Numbered from the stretch's first letter, positions 30,405 to 39,448 are shown. The stretch is DNA of 64,000 nucleotides from Bradyrhizobium murdochi (GCF_000472965.1 NZ_AXAU01000011.1:124001-188000), one strand, 5' to 3'. Program-made: numbers and translations. Notes: generated from the letters alone by a model not told the origin.

Positions 30405-31913
30405 TCAGAAGTTGCGCTGGACGCGAACGTTGAGCGAAACGGCGTCCTGATCCTTGTACTCGTATCTTGTGGTCGGCTTCGGAGCCGCTACGTTGCTCGC
30501 CGCGCTCATAGTGGCAGCACCACCGAACTTCTGGTCGAGGTGGAACCACATCACTTCCGCCGAGAACGTCAGGTTCGCAACGGGGGTCCAACGGGTGATC
30601 AAACCGAGTTGCGAGATGTTGTAGTCGGGGTTGCAGGAATAGTCTGCGCTCAGACCCTTGCCGACGTTGTAGTTGGCACACCACTGACCTTTCGCCGTGG
30701 TGAGGTCGAGGGAGTTGCCACCGTAGCGCACCGCAGCCCAGGAACCGAACAGGCTGGTCGACCAGTAAGGATCCCAGTTGTGGTTGAATGCACCACGAAT
30801 GCCGTACGCATCAACCAGCTTGATGTCGCCGGTGCCGCCCAACGCAACGGGCATGTAGACACCGTCGGCAGTCTGGCCGAAGCCGATGCTCTGGTAAGAG
30901 TCCGCACGGCCCGTGCTGCCAAACATCGCGAAGCTCGGTGCGGTGTTGATCACGTTCTTCGTCATACCCTTGGCATAGGAGACGTCAACCTTGATGTCGT
31001 CGCCGGGGCCGGTGGGCAGGTTCTTGAGCTGCAGCGCAGCCATCACCGAACCGCCCCACTTGGAATCGGGGTGGCCAGAGATTTCCTGCAGGTTGCCGGG
31101 TGTCAGGATATTGTAGGAACCGCTGACTTCATGCGCCGCGGCCGAAATCTGGAACAGACCCCACGCCTGGTCGACGCGGATGTTGCCGACGATGTCCGGA
31201 GCACGCGCACCAGTGTAGGCGTTCGTGCCTGCCGTGATGGCGGTGGATGCGTTGCCGAGACCGACGTTCAACAACTGAGTGCGGCCGTAGTACGGATCGT
31301 CGAGACCGATGCTGGCCGACACGCCGTTACCGAACTGCGCAGTGTACTGGATGTTGTTCGTGCCGACGACGTCGTCATGGCCGCCAAGCAGATGCGAGGA
31401 GTTGTTGCCCGGATAACCGTGCCAAGGCGTCGCATAGGCCGAAGCAGACTTACCGAAGGTGAACCCAGCGAACTGGATGAACACCAAGTCCACGCCAAGG
31501 GTCTGCGTGCCAGCGACAGCCGGACCTTCGCCGGTAGACGAGTTCAAGTTGAAGTTGGCCTGACCGAAGGTACGAACGACGCCATACGCCGTGGCAGTGC
31601 GCGTATCTACGCTGAGCGCCAAACGCGAACGGGCAGCATAGTAATCGCGCAAGCGATTCTGCTGACCAAGATTACCGTTCCACGCCGGCTGATCGAAGAT
31701 GCCGCCGTTGAATGTGGTGTCGACGCGCAGGTAACCACCAATCTTCATGCAGGTGTCGGTGCCGGGGATGTAGTAGAAACCAGCGCCGTACAGGGAGCAG
31801 ATCTTCACGTACTCGACCGCTTTGGCCTTGACGGGAAGATCGGCAGCCTGCGCTCCACTCACGGCGATGAGCCCCGCCGCTGAGCCGAGAATAAGGCTCT
31901 TGATCATAGTCAT
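30405..31913 (-). CDS. Porin (Porin_2 family), outer-membrane channel
   Basis: A 502-residue general-diffusion porin. MTMIKSLILGSAAGLIAVSG with AQAADLP is the signal peptide. The mature N-terminus VEYVKICSLYGAGFYYIPGT and DTCMKIGGYLRVDT is the rhizobial porin hallmark, with two cysteines that form a disulfide. Alternating amphipathic strands fill the rest, and the last residue is Phe (RVQRNF), the signal for outer-membrane insertion. GGAGG 6 nt before ATG 31913 fixes the start; the open frame continues upstream to 32117 only by chance. Monocistronic, with its own strong terminator. Confidence 0.95.
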   Translation of the reverse strand: MTMIKSLILGSAAGLIAVSGAQAADLPVKAKAVEYVKICSLYGAGFYYIPGTDTCMKIGGYLRVDTTFNGGIFDQPAWNGNLGQQNRLRDYYAARSRLALSVDTRTATAYGVVRTFGQANFNLNSSTGEGPAVAGTQTLGVDLVFIQFAGFTFGKSASAYATPWHGYPGNNSSHLLGGHDDVVGTNNIQYTAQFGNGVSASIGLDDPYYGRTQLLNVGLGNASTAITAGTNAYTGARAPDIVGNIRVDQAWGLFQISAAAHEVSGSYNILTPGNLQEISGHPDSKWGGSVMAALQLKNLPTGPGDDIKVDVSYAKGMTKNVINTAPSFAMFGSTGRADSYQSIGFGQTADGVYMPVALGGTGDIKLVDAYGIRGAFNHNWDPYWSTSLFGSWAAVRYGGNSLDLTTAKGQWCANYNVGKGLSADYSCNPDYNISQLGLITRWTPVANLTFSAEVMWFHLDQKFGGAATMSAASNVAAPKPTTRYEYKDQDAVSLNVRVQRNF

Positions 31914-32297
31914 GTTAAACCTCCAAGTTGCTCTGTCAGGACGAGGACGGACCTGTGGCTGTTCCCCCAGGGAAGATCCGCCCTCGCCTTTGAAAAACCG
32001 CTCAGTCGTTTCGCGTCTTCGGACACACCCGCATGAACGCGAGGGACTTAAGCGAAGCACCTGCAACGGGACGATCCAGGACCCCCCTCGACCGTCTCCG
32101 GAACTATGCATGCGCAACTTACTTAATCAAAATAGTTTATCTACTCAGTCATATCTATCCTGTTCGACTGTGTCGCTGTAGCAACACCGGCTGCTCGCAA
32201 AATCGTGTTCGGGGAACCGCCAGAAAGGCGTGCACTCGGATGATATTGTTAGGTAAATCAGTTAGGTTAGTACGCGCTGACTCGGAGTTAAGAAACT
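31914..32297. other. Divergent promoter region of porin and MarR genes
   Basis: A 384-base gap. The porin side will carry a long leader, as usual for porins. The MarR side holds direct repeats at 32248-32267. An AT-rich patch at 32118-32150 is a likely promoter core. No gene seen. Confidence 0.5.
32248..32267. promoter_or_regulatory. Direct repeat GTTAGGT x2 upstream of the MarR gene
   Basis: GTTAGGT at 32248-32254 and 32261-32267, 13 bp apart centre to centre, 31 bp before the MarR start. The intervening AATCAGTTA resembles one arm of the palindrome upstream of the hydrolase gene (33985-34001). Candidate autoregulatory site. Confidence 0.4.
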
Positions 32298-32837
32298 ATG
32301 GCACAGGAACTCCGCAAGGGGTCGGACTCATCGAGCCGCGGCAGCCGCGGAGGGCCGAATGAGTTCGGCGGAAAGAATCAGGACATCGCCCGGCAACTCG
32401 CCTGGGAGATCGCCGCCATCAACGTGCACCTCCAGGAGATTCGCTACTTCTGGGCAAAAGCCCTCGGCATCAGCGGCCCGCAATGGATGATCCTGATGGC
32501 TCTGGCCGATCTGGATCAAGGTGAGGGCGTCGCAGTGAAGGTCGTCTCAAAGATGCTTCACGTAGACCCGTCGTTCGTCACGACTCAGTCGAAAATGCTC
32601 GAGAAGAAGGGTTTCATGCGCCGGAGGACGTCGGCAGACGATGCAAGGGTTGTGCAGATGTCGTTGACGGACAAGACTTATAAGCACATTGCAAACCTGG
32701 CCTCCGAGCAGGAGGCCCTCAACAACTTCGTCTTCGCGGAATTCAGCGACCGTGAACTCAGCGAGCTCACCGGCAAACTCGCGACCCTGAAGGGCCGTCT
32801 TGAGAAGGCGAGCCTGAAGATAGCGATGGGTATATGA
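32298..32837 (+). CDS. MarR family transcriptional regulator
   Basis: A 179-residue winged-helix regulator. A polar N-terminal tail of about 30 residues precedes the MarR fold: IRYFWAKALGISGPQWMILM, recognition region VKVVSKMLHVDPSFVTTQSK, and the wing MRRRTSADDARVVQMSLTDK with the characteristic D-x-R pair. The C-terminal helices dimerise. It is convergent with an alpha/beta-hydrolase gene (19-bp gap). Palindromic sites upstream of both genes suggest that it represses itself and the hydrolase; the inducer is unknown. Confidence 0.9.
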   Translation: MAQELRKGSDSSSRGSRGGPNEFGGKNQDIARQLAWEIAAINVHLQEIRYFWAKALGISGPQWMILMALADLDQGEGVAVKVVSKMLHVDPSFVTTQSKMLEKKGFMRRRTSADDARVVQMSLTDKTYKHIANLASEQEALNNFVFAEFSDRELSELTGKLATLKGRLEKASLKIAMGI

Positions 32838-32856
32838 TTTCTCTGACGGTAACGAG

Positions 32857-33960
32857 CTAGGCCGGTACCGACTCAAGGCGATCGGCCATCCAATCAAAAA
32901 TGAACTCGTTGGCGAGCGTGGGATTATCGCAATGCCCATGCGCGGCCGCAGTTTCAGAGCTTTCGAAAATTCTTAGTGAAATGTCGGGCTGGCTGGTCTT
33001 AAGTCGTTCGAACAGACCGGTCACATGGTTGCTTTCGAGCCAGCCCTGCTCACCCATGGTGATCAGGACCGGGCAGCGAAATTTTCGCCGCGGCCAGCCT
33101 TCGCTTCCTTTACACGCTGAACCCAGCGAGAGGCGGTCCATCAAGAAGGAGCGCTCGTGCATATCCCAGATTCCGCCGTCACAAACCGCGGCGGCGAAGC
33201 GATTGTCGAGAGCGACGCCACGCGCCACAAAGGACGATCCCGGACCGTCGCCGAGAATCGCTACCCTGTTTTCGTCGATGTCGCCCCTCGTCGTGAGGTA
33301 ATCCATCACGTGGCTTACCGACATTTCGAGATCGGGGCGGCCTATGATCTCATCGAATTTGGCGCCGGTGCGGGATCCAAGGAGATCCACGGCCAGCAGC
33401 GACAATCCCCTGTCGCGGGCGTAGCGCGCCACCTTGAAGAGATATTCTTCCTTCCGATTTCCGGGATCGCCCATGCACACCACGACAGGCGTTCGATGCG
33501 AAGCGCCTGGGGCCGGTAAAAAGTAGCCTTCCAGCGGATAATCTTGCTGCCACGGAATCTCGACGACCTCGCCGGCGGGAGTGAGATGCGCAATGTAGCG
33601 GCGGGCGCAGGCCCGCATGGTTCTGAGCACGCCTTGCTGTTTCTCGTCGGCAGCGTCGAAATCGAACGCTGATGCCTGATAGTAATTGATGGCACGGAGC
33701 CAGTTGCTTTGTGCGGTCAGCACGTGACCGCGCTGGAAGGCAGCGTTGGCGCGCTCGTTGCTGATATCAGCCATCCTCAGCCATTCCCGATACCAGGAAT
33801 CGCCGCCATCCTTTGGGTCAATCCGACTTGCGACAAGGAAGCATTCCGAGATCAGCGAGCCCCCTTCCTGAGCCAGGCCGAGCAGCCTCATGAACTCGAT
33901 TGAGAACTCTTCGCTGTCTGGCCATTGAACCCAACCCGCCGGACCAAAATGAATCTTCAT
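32857..33960 (-). CDS. Alpha/beta-hydrolase of the dihydropseudooxynicotine hydrolase/FrsA type, nucleophile apparently lost
   Basis: A 367-residue protein with a helical N-terminal cap (about residues 30-125) and a hydrolase core (about 135-365), as in 2,6-dihydropseudooxynicotine hydrolase. VVVCMGDPGNRKEEYLF is the oxyanion strand-loop and RCPVLITMGEQGW the acid region; HGHCDNP holds the late His. At the nucleophile elbow, where G-x-S-x-G is expected, the sequence is ILGDGPGSSF (residues 235-244): Gly at 239 replaces the Ser. S242 or S243 might substitute, or the protein may bind rather than cleave. Convergent with a MarR gene; palindrome upstream at 33985. Confidence 0.75.
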   Translation of the reverse strand: MKIHFGPAGWVQWPDSEEFSIEFMRLLGLAQEGGSLISECFLVASRIDPKDGGDSWYREWLRMADISNERANAAFQRGHVLTAQSNWLRAINYYQASAFDFDAADEKQQGVLRTMRACARRYIAHLTPAGEVVEIPWQQDYPLEGYFLPAPGASHRTPVVVCMGDPGNRKEEYLFKVARYARDRGLSLLAVDLLGSRTGAKFDEIIGRPDLEMSVSHVMDYLTTRGDIDENRVAILGDGPGSSFVARGVALDNRFAAAVCDGGIWDMHERSFLMDRLSLGSACKGSEGWPRRKFRCPVLITMGEQGWLESNHVTGLFERLKTSQPDISLRIFESSETAAAHGHCDNPTLANEFIFDWMADRLESVPA

Positions 33961-34424
33961 GCCGGAAGCAAACCTGTGAACCTCAACTGATTAAATTAGT
34001 TATAAATTGTAACTTAAATCGTGAGGTCGACATCCTGCAAGCCCCCCAAACGTCCCATGCCGCAGATATGGTTAGCCCGACCGAACGGGCTTCCAGCCTC
34101 AATAGCCGGGCTGTACGGGCATCGCCTGAGGGCACTTCGGAAGTATATTGCACTGGCCGGAACTGGGGGAAAGTGCTTGTCGGCCCCATCTATGTGGCAA
34201 CGTGCTGTTTTTTTCGGCGATTCCCGTAGTTCTACGGTGCTGAAAGCGCCGCCTGGCGCATTGCCAGCCGCAGCTTCTGGCTGGACGAGGTAGCCGTTCA
34301 AATGTACCGGCCGATGCGCTATCAGCGGTTGTGGGATCGGACACTCACTCTCAGGCTGATCGGGGAAACCAACCCCCACCTGTCGCGTTCTCCCGGCATG
34401 AGAATTCGCGAAGAGAACTGCAAC
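33961..34424. other. Intergenic region upstream of the hydrolase
   Basis: A 464-base divergent gap. It contains the near-palindrome at 33985-34001 and an AT-rich promoter-like patch to 34020. From 34030 to 34400 frames exist on both strands but none has a convincing start or composition. Confidence 0.45.
33985..34001. promoter_or_regulatory. MarR-type operator candidate AACTGATTAAATTAGTT
   Basis: A 17-bp near-palindrome with an AT-rich centre, 25 bp upstream of the hydrolase start. Arms AACTGATT and AATTAGTT mirror each other with one mismatch. The same word (AATCAGTTA) occurs in front of the convergent MarR gene. Confidence 0.5.
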
Positions 34425-34646
34425 ATGGTGCTGCTCGCGATCGTCGCGTGTTTCAGCGTGGCGATTGCAGGTGGCGCTACGTTGCTTGGATTCGACGACA
34501 AGCCGCTCCGGTTCGCCCAGCGGACAACAGCTGGCGTCGAGCGTTCGCCGGCAGCCGACCAGCGGATCATCTATGTCGGCGACCAGCCGCCGGTGCGCAT
34601 GATCGGCGCGCCCTTTGTCCCGAACACCAATCCCCGCGAACGCTAG
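34425..34646 (+). CDS. Small exported or membrane-anchored protein, 73 aa
   Basis: MVLLAIVACFSVAIAGGATL at the N-terminus is a signal peptide or anchor. The remainder, about 50 residues, is polar and ends RMIGAPFVPNTNPRER, a proline-rich tail. A start further upstream at 34398 (MRIREENCN) is possible; GAAGAGAA lies before 34425. No family recognised. Confidence 0.5.
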   Translation: MVLLAIVACFSVAIAGGATLLGFDDKPLRFAQRTTAGVERSPAADQRIIYVGDQPPVRMIGAPFVPNTNPRER

Positions 34647-34832
34647 GTGCTCCGCTTCGCGCGACGGATACCATCACCTGATGCGCCCCGCGCCATGTGC
34701 GCGTTGGCAGCCACGAACTGTCACCGTTTTGTCACCTCGCGCGCAAAAGAGCGGCAGTTATCCCCAGTTACGTCCCCGCCCGCTTGATTCCACAAAAGCC
34801 GTTTGGTGGAATGACTTGGCCCGAGGTGTCTC

Positions 34833-35270
34833 ATGAAATGGATGAGGGAACGCGATCTCCTGATCGCGCAGACGATGGCGTTTGTTCAATCGGTGACCGG
34901 CAAGCCGCCGGAGGCCGAGAAGACGGCCACGACGTTGGTCACCGTCCTCTCCGTCCAGGCATCCGAGCCCACCCGTGCAGCCGCGCCGCTTTCTGACATC
35001 CAGGCTTCTGACATCCAGGCCCTGCTGCCGGAGACGATGCCTATTGCCCAGGCGCCAAAGGAAGCGTCGAGGGAAATAGCGAGGCTGGCCCCTCTCGCGC
35101 GTCCTGACCTGCGGGACGAGATGCAGTCCGAGATCAAGGCGCGGGTCGCGAATTTCCGTGCCCATCAGGAACGGTTCAACCGCGAGCGCGAGGCCTATTG
35201 CACCGCGACCATGGCAAAGGTGCACGCTGCGCTCCGAGAAGGCGAGCCGCCGGCGCGGCCGACGAAGTAG
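34833..35270 (+). CDS. Hypothetical protein, 145 aa, helical
   Basis: A soluble, Ala/Glu-rich protein with several predicted helices (ERDLLIAQTMAFVQSVTGKP, then LRDEMQSEIKARVANFRAHQ and ERFNREREAYCTATMAKVHA). A short internal duplication SDIQASDIQA is visible near residue 55. It may be a coiled-coil or antitoxin-like small protein; no catalytic motif. It stands between two small genes of unknown function and has no obvious ribosome-binding site. Confidence 0.6.
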   Translation: MKWMRERDLLIAQTMAFVQSVTGKPPEAEKTATTLVTVLSVQASEPTRAAAPLSDIQASDIQALLPETMPIAQAPKEASREIARLAPLARPDLRDEMQSEIKARVANFRAHQERFNREREAYCTATMAKVHAALREGEPPARPTK

Positions 35271-35626
35271 ACCCCAGACATCTTGCTGCGTTCTCCGCCC
35301 CTGCCCCGATGTTCAGAGCCAGGCATAGACCAGCGCCATGTTGGCTGCGCAGGCAGCCAACAGGCAAACGGTCAGCGTGAGTTGGACACGCTCGCAGGAG
35401 GTCTGGAGGCTCGTTCTCATGGCCGGAAACATCCGGCGATTCTGGCGACTGAGTCTCGGGGATTCTTTTTCTGGGAATTTACGGCTCGTTAAAGACTCAG
35501 AGACTCCACGAAAATGGGCCGAAACGAGCCAATTTGCTCCCGAAACAGCCTGTGGAATGGCCGCATGGCAGCCAAGCCTGAACCCGGCCCTCGCTTCCGC
35601 GTTGACCGTTTTTACCGGAGCTAACA
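35271..35626. other. Intergenic region, possible short minus-strand ORF
   Basis: A 356-base gap. The only candidate is a minus-strand frame at 35313-35420. The stretch 35440-35520 is AT-richer and probably carries the promoter of the gene at 35627. Confidence 0.4.
35313..35420 (-). CDS. Possible 35-aa single-pass membrane peptide
   Basis: MRTSLQTSCERVQLTLTVCL and LAACAANMALVYAWL form one hydrophobic helix after a short polar start. No strong ribosome-binding site. Composition is that of a small membrane protein; existence unproven. Confidence 0.3.
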   Translation of the reverse strand: MRTSLQTSCERVQLTLTVCLLAACAANMALVYAWL

Positions 35627-35881
35627 ATGCCCTACGCGCTGTTCTCAAAGGATGCCAAGCTGAGCAAGGCCTATCCAACCGCAGCCGACGTCTGGAAGAT
35701 CGCCCAGAAGAGCGGTCTCGTCGTCGACGTCATCTCCGGACGAGACAACAAGGGTCCCCGTCCGGTGCTGGACCATGACTACGAGATCAAGCCCTGCCAG
35801 CTTGAGCCACACGAAGACCCCGCCCGCAACAAGGCCGACGCCGAGCGCGACGCGCAGACGGAATTGCAGCTCGCGTCGTAA
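35627..35881 (+). CDS. Conserved hypothetical protein, 84 aa
   Basis: MPYALFSKDAKLSKAYPTAA opens a small soluble protein with a beta hairpin (GLVVDVISGRDNKGPRPVL) and an acidic helical tail. GGAG precedes the ATG by 8 nt. Short proteins with this start are found in Bradyrhizobium as hypothetical genes; function unknown. Confidence 0.65.
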   Translation: MPYALFSKDAKLSKAYPTAADVWKIAQKSGLVVDVISGRDNKGPRPVLDHDYEIKPCQLEPHEDPARNKADAERDAQTELQLAS

Positions 35882-35970
35882 GGTCGGCCGACAAGCGCGG
35901 CCGACACACGACAGACCTCGGCGAATGGGTCCCATTCGCCGGGACGATATCCGGGACGGAAAGTCGGATC

Positions 35971-36210
35971 CTATGGCGTCGCCGAGATCAGCGATGCCTG
36001 TTCCGAAGCAAGGGTGACACAGGCCTTGCGCCGCTGCAGTCCCCTGATCGCACCGGTTACCTTGCGCACCTTGCCGGCCCCGCACGAGGGATCCTGCACG
36101 AAGGCGACTTCATAGGGAGCAAGGATAAGCGGTTCGGATTTCAGGACAGTTTGAGCAAGGCACGGAAACGCCGCTGCGGAAAAGATCAGCCCTAACGCAA
36201 AAGCACGCAT
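35971..36210 (-). CDS. Small exported protein, 79 aa
   Basis: MRAFALGLIFSAAAFPCLAQ is a signal peptide cleaved after LAQ. The mature 60 residues hold a conserved-looking core SEPLILAPYEVAFVQDPSCG and GKVRKVTGAIRGLQRRKACV with two cysteines, likely a disulfide. The ATG at 36210 is chosen because the upstream extension to 36393 crosses the terminator of the next gene. Function unknown. Confidence 0.65.
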   Translation of the reverse strand: MRAFALGLIFSAAAFPCLAQTVLKSEPLILAPYEVAFVQDPSCGAGKVRKVTGAIRGLQRRKACVTLASEQASLISATP

Positions 36211-36336
36211 GTTCGTCGTCCCACCAGCCGGCCGGGACCATAATATCGGATCGTGACGAAAAGTTGCATGCAGCGCGAAATTTTTTTCGCGCCTGCCAAA
36301 AAATTGCGGCGCGCGCTCACCTCGACATCCGCCAAG

Positions 36337-36362
36337 CAAAAAGGCCGGCGTGAAGCCGGCCC
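36337..36362 (-). terminator. Terminator of the Omp25/31-type gene
   Basis: GGCCGGC gtgaa GCCGGCC (36343-36361) forms a 7-bp stem; in the minus direction it is followed by TTTTTGC. It lies 28 bp after the stop codon. Confidence 0.8.
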
Positions 36363-36389
36363 TTGCGCGTCTCGATACCGAAGTCGGTA

Positions 36390-37103
36390 TCAATATTTGG
36401 GAGCAGCGGGACCACCCCAGCCGAACCGGTAGTTCACGCCCACCTTGGCCGTATGCTCGTCGTTGCGGAAAGTGCGGCCGCTGATATCAGCAGGACCAGA
36501 CGTGAAGGTGGTGTCGCCGAAATTGTAATACTGGTACTCGGCCTTGGCCGACCAGTTCGGGGCGAACATGTATTCGAGGCCGCCGCCCACGGTGTAACCG
36601 TCCTGGTGGTTACCGCTCGTGGTGAAGCCTGTGGGCACCCCGGCCACCGATACGCCGAGATTATTGCCGTCACGCCAGGCGTAACCGCCCTTGGCGTAGA
36701 GCAGCGCCGGACCCCAGGTGTAGCCGAGCCGGCCGGTCACCGAGCCGATCTGATCGGTGTTGGAGGTGACGAGCGTCCCGCCCGGAAACAGCACGCCGTT
36801 ATTATTGTTGCTGGGCAGCCAGCTATACTGGGCTTCGGCGCCCAGCACCCAGTTCGGCGCGAACTGGTAGTCGAAGCCACCCTGCACGCCGCCGAGGAAG
36901 CGGACGTCGCTACCCTGCAGGGAGTTGTCGCCCGCGAAGGCGCCACCGGCATGGCCGCCGATATAAAATCCGGTCCAGTTATAGACGACTTGAGGCGCCG
37001 TATAGGCAGGCGCCTTGGTGTACGGCCGGGGCGGCATGTCGGCCGCAAAGGCTGGAGCCGCCATCACGGCCAGCGCGGCAGCCCCGAGCAGTATCTTCTT
37101 CAT
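36390..37103 (-). CDS. Omp25/31-family outer-membrane beta-barrel protein
   Basis: A 237-residue small porin-like protein. MKKILLGAAALAVMAAPAFA is the signal peptide. WTGFYIGGHAGGAFAGDN starts the eight-strand barrel; repeated strands such as GGVQGGFDYQFAPNWVLGAE and YTVGGGLEYMFAPNWSAKAE follow, and the last strand KVGVNYRFGWGG precedes a short tail. This is the pattern of Brucella/Bradyrhizobium Omp25/Omp31 proteins, structural proteins of the outer membrane. Monocistronic with its own terminator. Confidence 0.95.
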   Translation of the reverse strand: MKKILLGAAALAVMAAPAFAADMPPRPYTKAPAYTAPQVVYNWTGFYIGGHAGGAFAGDNSLQGSDVRFLGGVQGGFDYQFAPNWVLGAEAQYSWLPSNNNNGVLFPGGTLVTSNTDQIGSVTGRLGYTWGPALLYAKGGYAWRDGNNLGVSVAGVPTGFTTSGNHQDGYTVGGGLEYMFAPNWSAKAEYQYYNFGDTTFTSGPADISGRTFRNDEHTAKVGVNYRFGWGGPAAPKY

Positions 37104-37416
37104 CCTATTTCCCCGTTACGAACGTCGCGGATACCAATCCAAACAACGTGACTTCATTTAGGTTGCTTTGCGGCAAACGCCCGCGACCGGATGGCGCGCC
37201 ACTGTGATGGCACAGCAACAAAGCAGTTTAGTTCCCTCGCACGTCAGGCTTTTTCCCGGGTTAAGAGGTGATTTCCCCGCTTAGCTGGTGTCCGGGATGA
37301 CTAAGGCAAGGTTCAACCATCGCCGAAAAGTGATCCGATTTCGTTCACGGTTCCTTCCCGGGAATACTCCCCGTGCCGGCAGTCGTCGCGACTGCCGGCT
37401 GCAAGACCGTCCGTCT
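37104..37416. other. Intergenic region without recognisable gene
   Basis: A 313-base gap between two minus-strand genes. The first 100 bases (37104-37230) are the likely promoter of the Omp gene. No RNA gene or palindrome stands out. Confidence 0.4.
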
Positions 37417-38460
37417 TCAAGAGCGAGCCGCTTCGACGATGGCGTCGGCAAAGGCCTGCGGCGCCTCCTGCGGCAGATTGTGCCCGATCCCGCCGGTGAT
37501 GAGACGGTGGGCGTATCTGCCGGAGAACTTCTTGGCGTAAGCCTTCGGGTCCGGATGCGGTGCGCCGTTGGCGTCGCCTTCGAGCGTGATGGTGGGTACG
37601 GTAATGACCGGAAATTCGGCCAGCCGTTTTTCCAGCGCGTCGTATTTGGTCTCGCCCGGGGCGAGACCAAGCCGCCAGCGATAATTGTGGATCACGATGG
37701 CGACATGATCCGGGTTGTCGAAGGACGCCGCGCTGCGTTCGAAGGTCGCGTCGTCGAAATTCCATTTCGGCGAGGCAAGCTGCCAGATCAGCTTGGAAAA
37801 CTCGCGCCGGTATTTTTCGTAGCCCAACCGGCCACGGTCGGTCGCAAAATAATACTGGTACCACCACTGCAGCTCGGTCGACGGCGGCAGCGGTTTTGCG
37901 TTGGCTTCCTGGCTGCCGATCAGGTAGCCGCTGACCGAAACCAGCGCCTTGACGCGTTCCGGCCAGATCGCGGCAACGATGCCGGCGGTTCGGGCGCCCC
38001 AGTCAAAGCCAGCCACCACCGCTTTTTCGATCTTCAGAGCATCCATCAGCGCGATGACGTCAGTGGCAAGTGCGCCCTGCTGGCCGTTTCGCGGCGTATC
38101 GCCTGAGAGGAAGCGCGTCGTGCCGTAGCCGCGCAGATACGGCACGATGACGCGGAAGCCTGCCGATGCCAGCACTGGTGCCACGTCGACGAAGGCGTAG
38201 ATGTCGTAGGGCCAGCCGTGCAGAAGGATGGCGACGGGGCCATTGGCGAGCCCGACTTCGGCGTAACCGATATTGAGAACGCCGGCTTCGATCTGTTTCA
38301 GCGCAGCAAACGACGCGTGGGCGCCCGGCCTGCCCGCGCCTGCTCCGGCGTCGCCGGACTGCGCGAACAGTGCCCCGCTCATGGCGAACGGTGCGGCCGC
38401 AAGGGTAGCTGCCGCGGTGCCGAGGAAGCTGCGGCGGTGAAGAGTGATGGGATGGGACAT
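37417..38460 (-). CDS. Exported alpha/beta hydrolase, epoxide-hydrolase-like
   Basis: A 347-residue enzyme. MSHPITLHRRSFLGTAAATL carries a Tat signal (HRRSFLG) cleaved near residue 34. ILLHGWPYDIYAFVDVAPVL holds the H-G-W-P oxyanion motif; VVAGFDWGARTAGIVAAIWP has the Asp nucleophile in G-F-D-W-G, typical of epoxide hydrolases and haloalkane dehalogenases. GGIGHNLPQEAP supplies the catalytic His. ATG 38460 fits the signal peptide; an upstream extension to 38520 lacks a site. Substrate unknown; the Tat export makes a xenobiotic or plant compound possible. Confidence 0.85.
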   Translation of the reverse strand: MSHPITLHRRSFLGTAAATLAAAPFAMSGALFAQSGDAGAGAGRPGAHASFAALKQIEAGVLNIGYAEVGLANGPVAILLHGWPYDIYAFVDVAPVLASAGFRVIVPYLRGYGTTRFLSGDTPRNGQQGALATDVIALMDALKIEKAVVAGFDWGARTAGIVAAIWPERVKALVSVSGYLIGSQEANAKPLPPSTELQWWYQYYFATDRGRLGYEKYRREFSKLIWQLASPKWNFDDATFERSAASFDNPDHVAIVIHNYRWRLGLAPGETKYDALEKRLAEFPVITVPTITLEGDANGAPHPDPKAYAKKFSGRYAHRLITGGIGHNLPQEAPQAFADAIVEAARS

Positions 38461-38579
38461 GTCTTTCTCCGCTATGTATCGTATACGATTAAGTCGTATG
38501 CGAAATAAACGATTGGACATGCTATGTATAGGCGCGAAGCATCACACTCTCGTGTGGAGTTCACAGCACGGGCGCGAAA

Positions 38580-38999
38580 CTAACGCGTCAGTTTCTCCAG
38601 TTCCGCAAATGGCGCGTAGGCCAGCCCGGCACAGGGCTCTGCGGCGTTTTCGATGATGCGATCGAGCCGGCCGTCGACAAAAAGGATGGCGCGTTCGCGC
38701 GGCTCGCGGTAGCCGCCGTCGGATTCGCGCGGGCTGAATCGGAGACAGACGACATAGCGCAGCCGCCCGCCGACGACGCGCTCGATCGGCTCGGCCATCA
38801 CGGCGCCGCGTATGCCGACGGGATCGTTAAGATAAGTCTTCAGGAACGCCAGCACTTCCGTGCGGTAATTTTTCGGAAAAGGCTGGCTGGAGACGCCGCG
38901 ATCGTCGGTAAACGTGATCGGCTTGCTCTCGTCGCTGGCGCAGGCCGACAGCGCGAGCGGCAACAGTACCACCGCCGCAATTTTGACTGAACTTCGCAA
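38580..38999 (-). CDS. Putative lipoprotein, 139 aa
   Basis: Begins at TTG 38999 with GGGGAAG 8 nt upstream. MRSSVKIAAVVLLPLALSAC ends in the lipobox L-S-A-C, so the mature protein starts at Cys20. The rest is a compact polar domain with RTEVLAFLKTYLNDPVGIRG and RYVVCLRFSPRESDGG, ending in a helix. Family not recognised, though similar lipoproteins are widespread in Bradyrhizobium. Confidence 0.75.
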   Translation of the reverse strand: MRSSVKIAAVVLLPLALSACASDESKPITFTDDRGVSSQPFPKNYRTEVLAFLKTYLNDPVGIRGAVMAEPIERVVGGRLRYVVCLRFSPRESDGGYREPRERAILFVDGRLDRIIENAAEPCAGLAYAPFAELEKLTR

Positions 39000-39202
39000 G
39001 CGAAATGCTTCCCCCGCCCCCGTTGGCCGTCTCTTAGACTGCCCGGCGGCGAAATGGAATTCGTATCTCGGTTACTGCTCCCGAACAGATCGAAGCAGCG
39101 CCAGCCCACGGCCATGGGGGAAGCAAATGGCACGTGGGCTGGTCCGATATCCGCCGAAGCGGGGGCGAAACGCGCCGGCGGATCAGATTCGATCGCGCTG
39201 GT

Positions 39203-39448
39203 TCAACTGCGCTTGGCAGCCGGCGCGGCGGGTTTGACTGTGACACGCTTCTTCGAGAGGCCGAGCTGTTTCTTGTGGCTGCTCGCATTCGCGTTCAGCG
39301 CCTTCGATTTTCCCTGCTCGGCCTTGGTGACCGGGGCCTGCGCACTCTTGTTCACCGGAGCTTGCGCGGTCTTGCCCGCAGTGCCGGCAAACGCGGGCGC
39401 GGCAAGAACGGACACGGCAACGAGCGCTGCAGAAAAGGTCTTGAGCAT
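39203..39448 (-). CDS. Small exported Lys/Ala-rich protein, 81 aa
   Basis: MLKTFSAALVAVSVLAAPAF with AG cleavage is a signal peptide. The mature part contains an imperfect repeat AQAPVNKSAQAPVTKAEQ and a basic tail KKRVTVKPAAPAAKRS. GGAGACAG precedes ATG 39448. Low complexity suggests an envelope or acid-inducible periplasmic protein; function unknown. Confidence 0.6.
   Translation of the reverse strand: MLKTFSAALVAVSVLAAPAFAGTAGKTAQAPVNKSAQAPVTKAEQGKSKALNANASSHKKQLGLSKKRVTVKPAAPAAKRS

Noticed and set aside
30540..31883. 447-codon plus-strand frame opposite the porin
   Set aside because: Shadow frame; the minus strand encodes an unmistakable porin.
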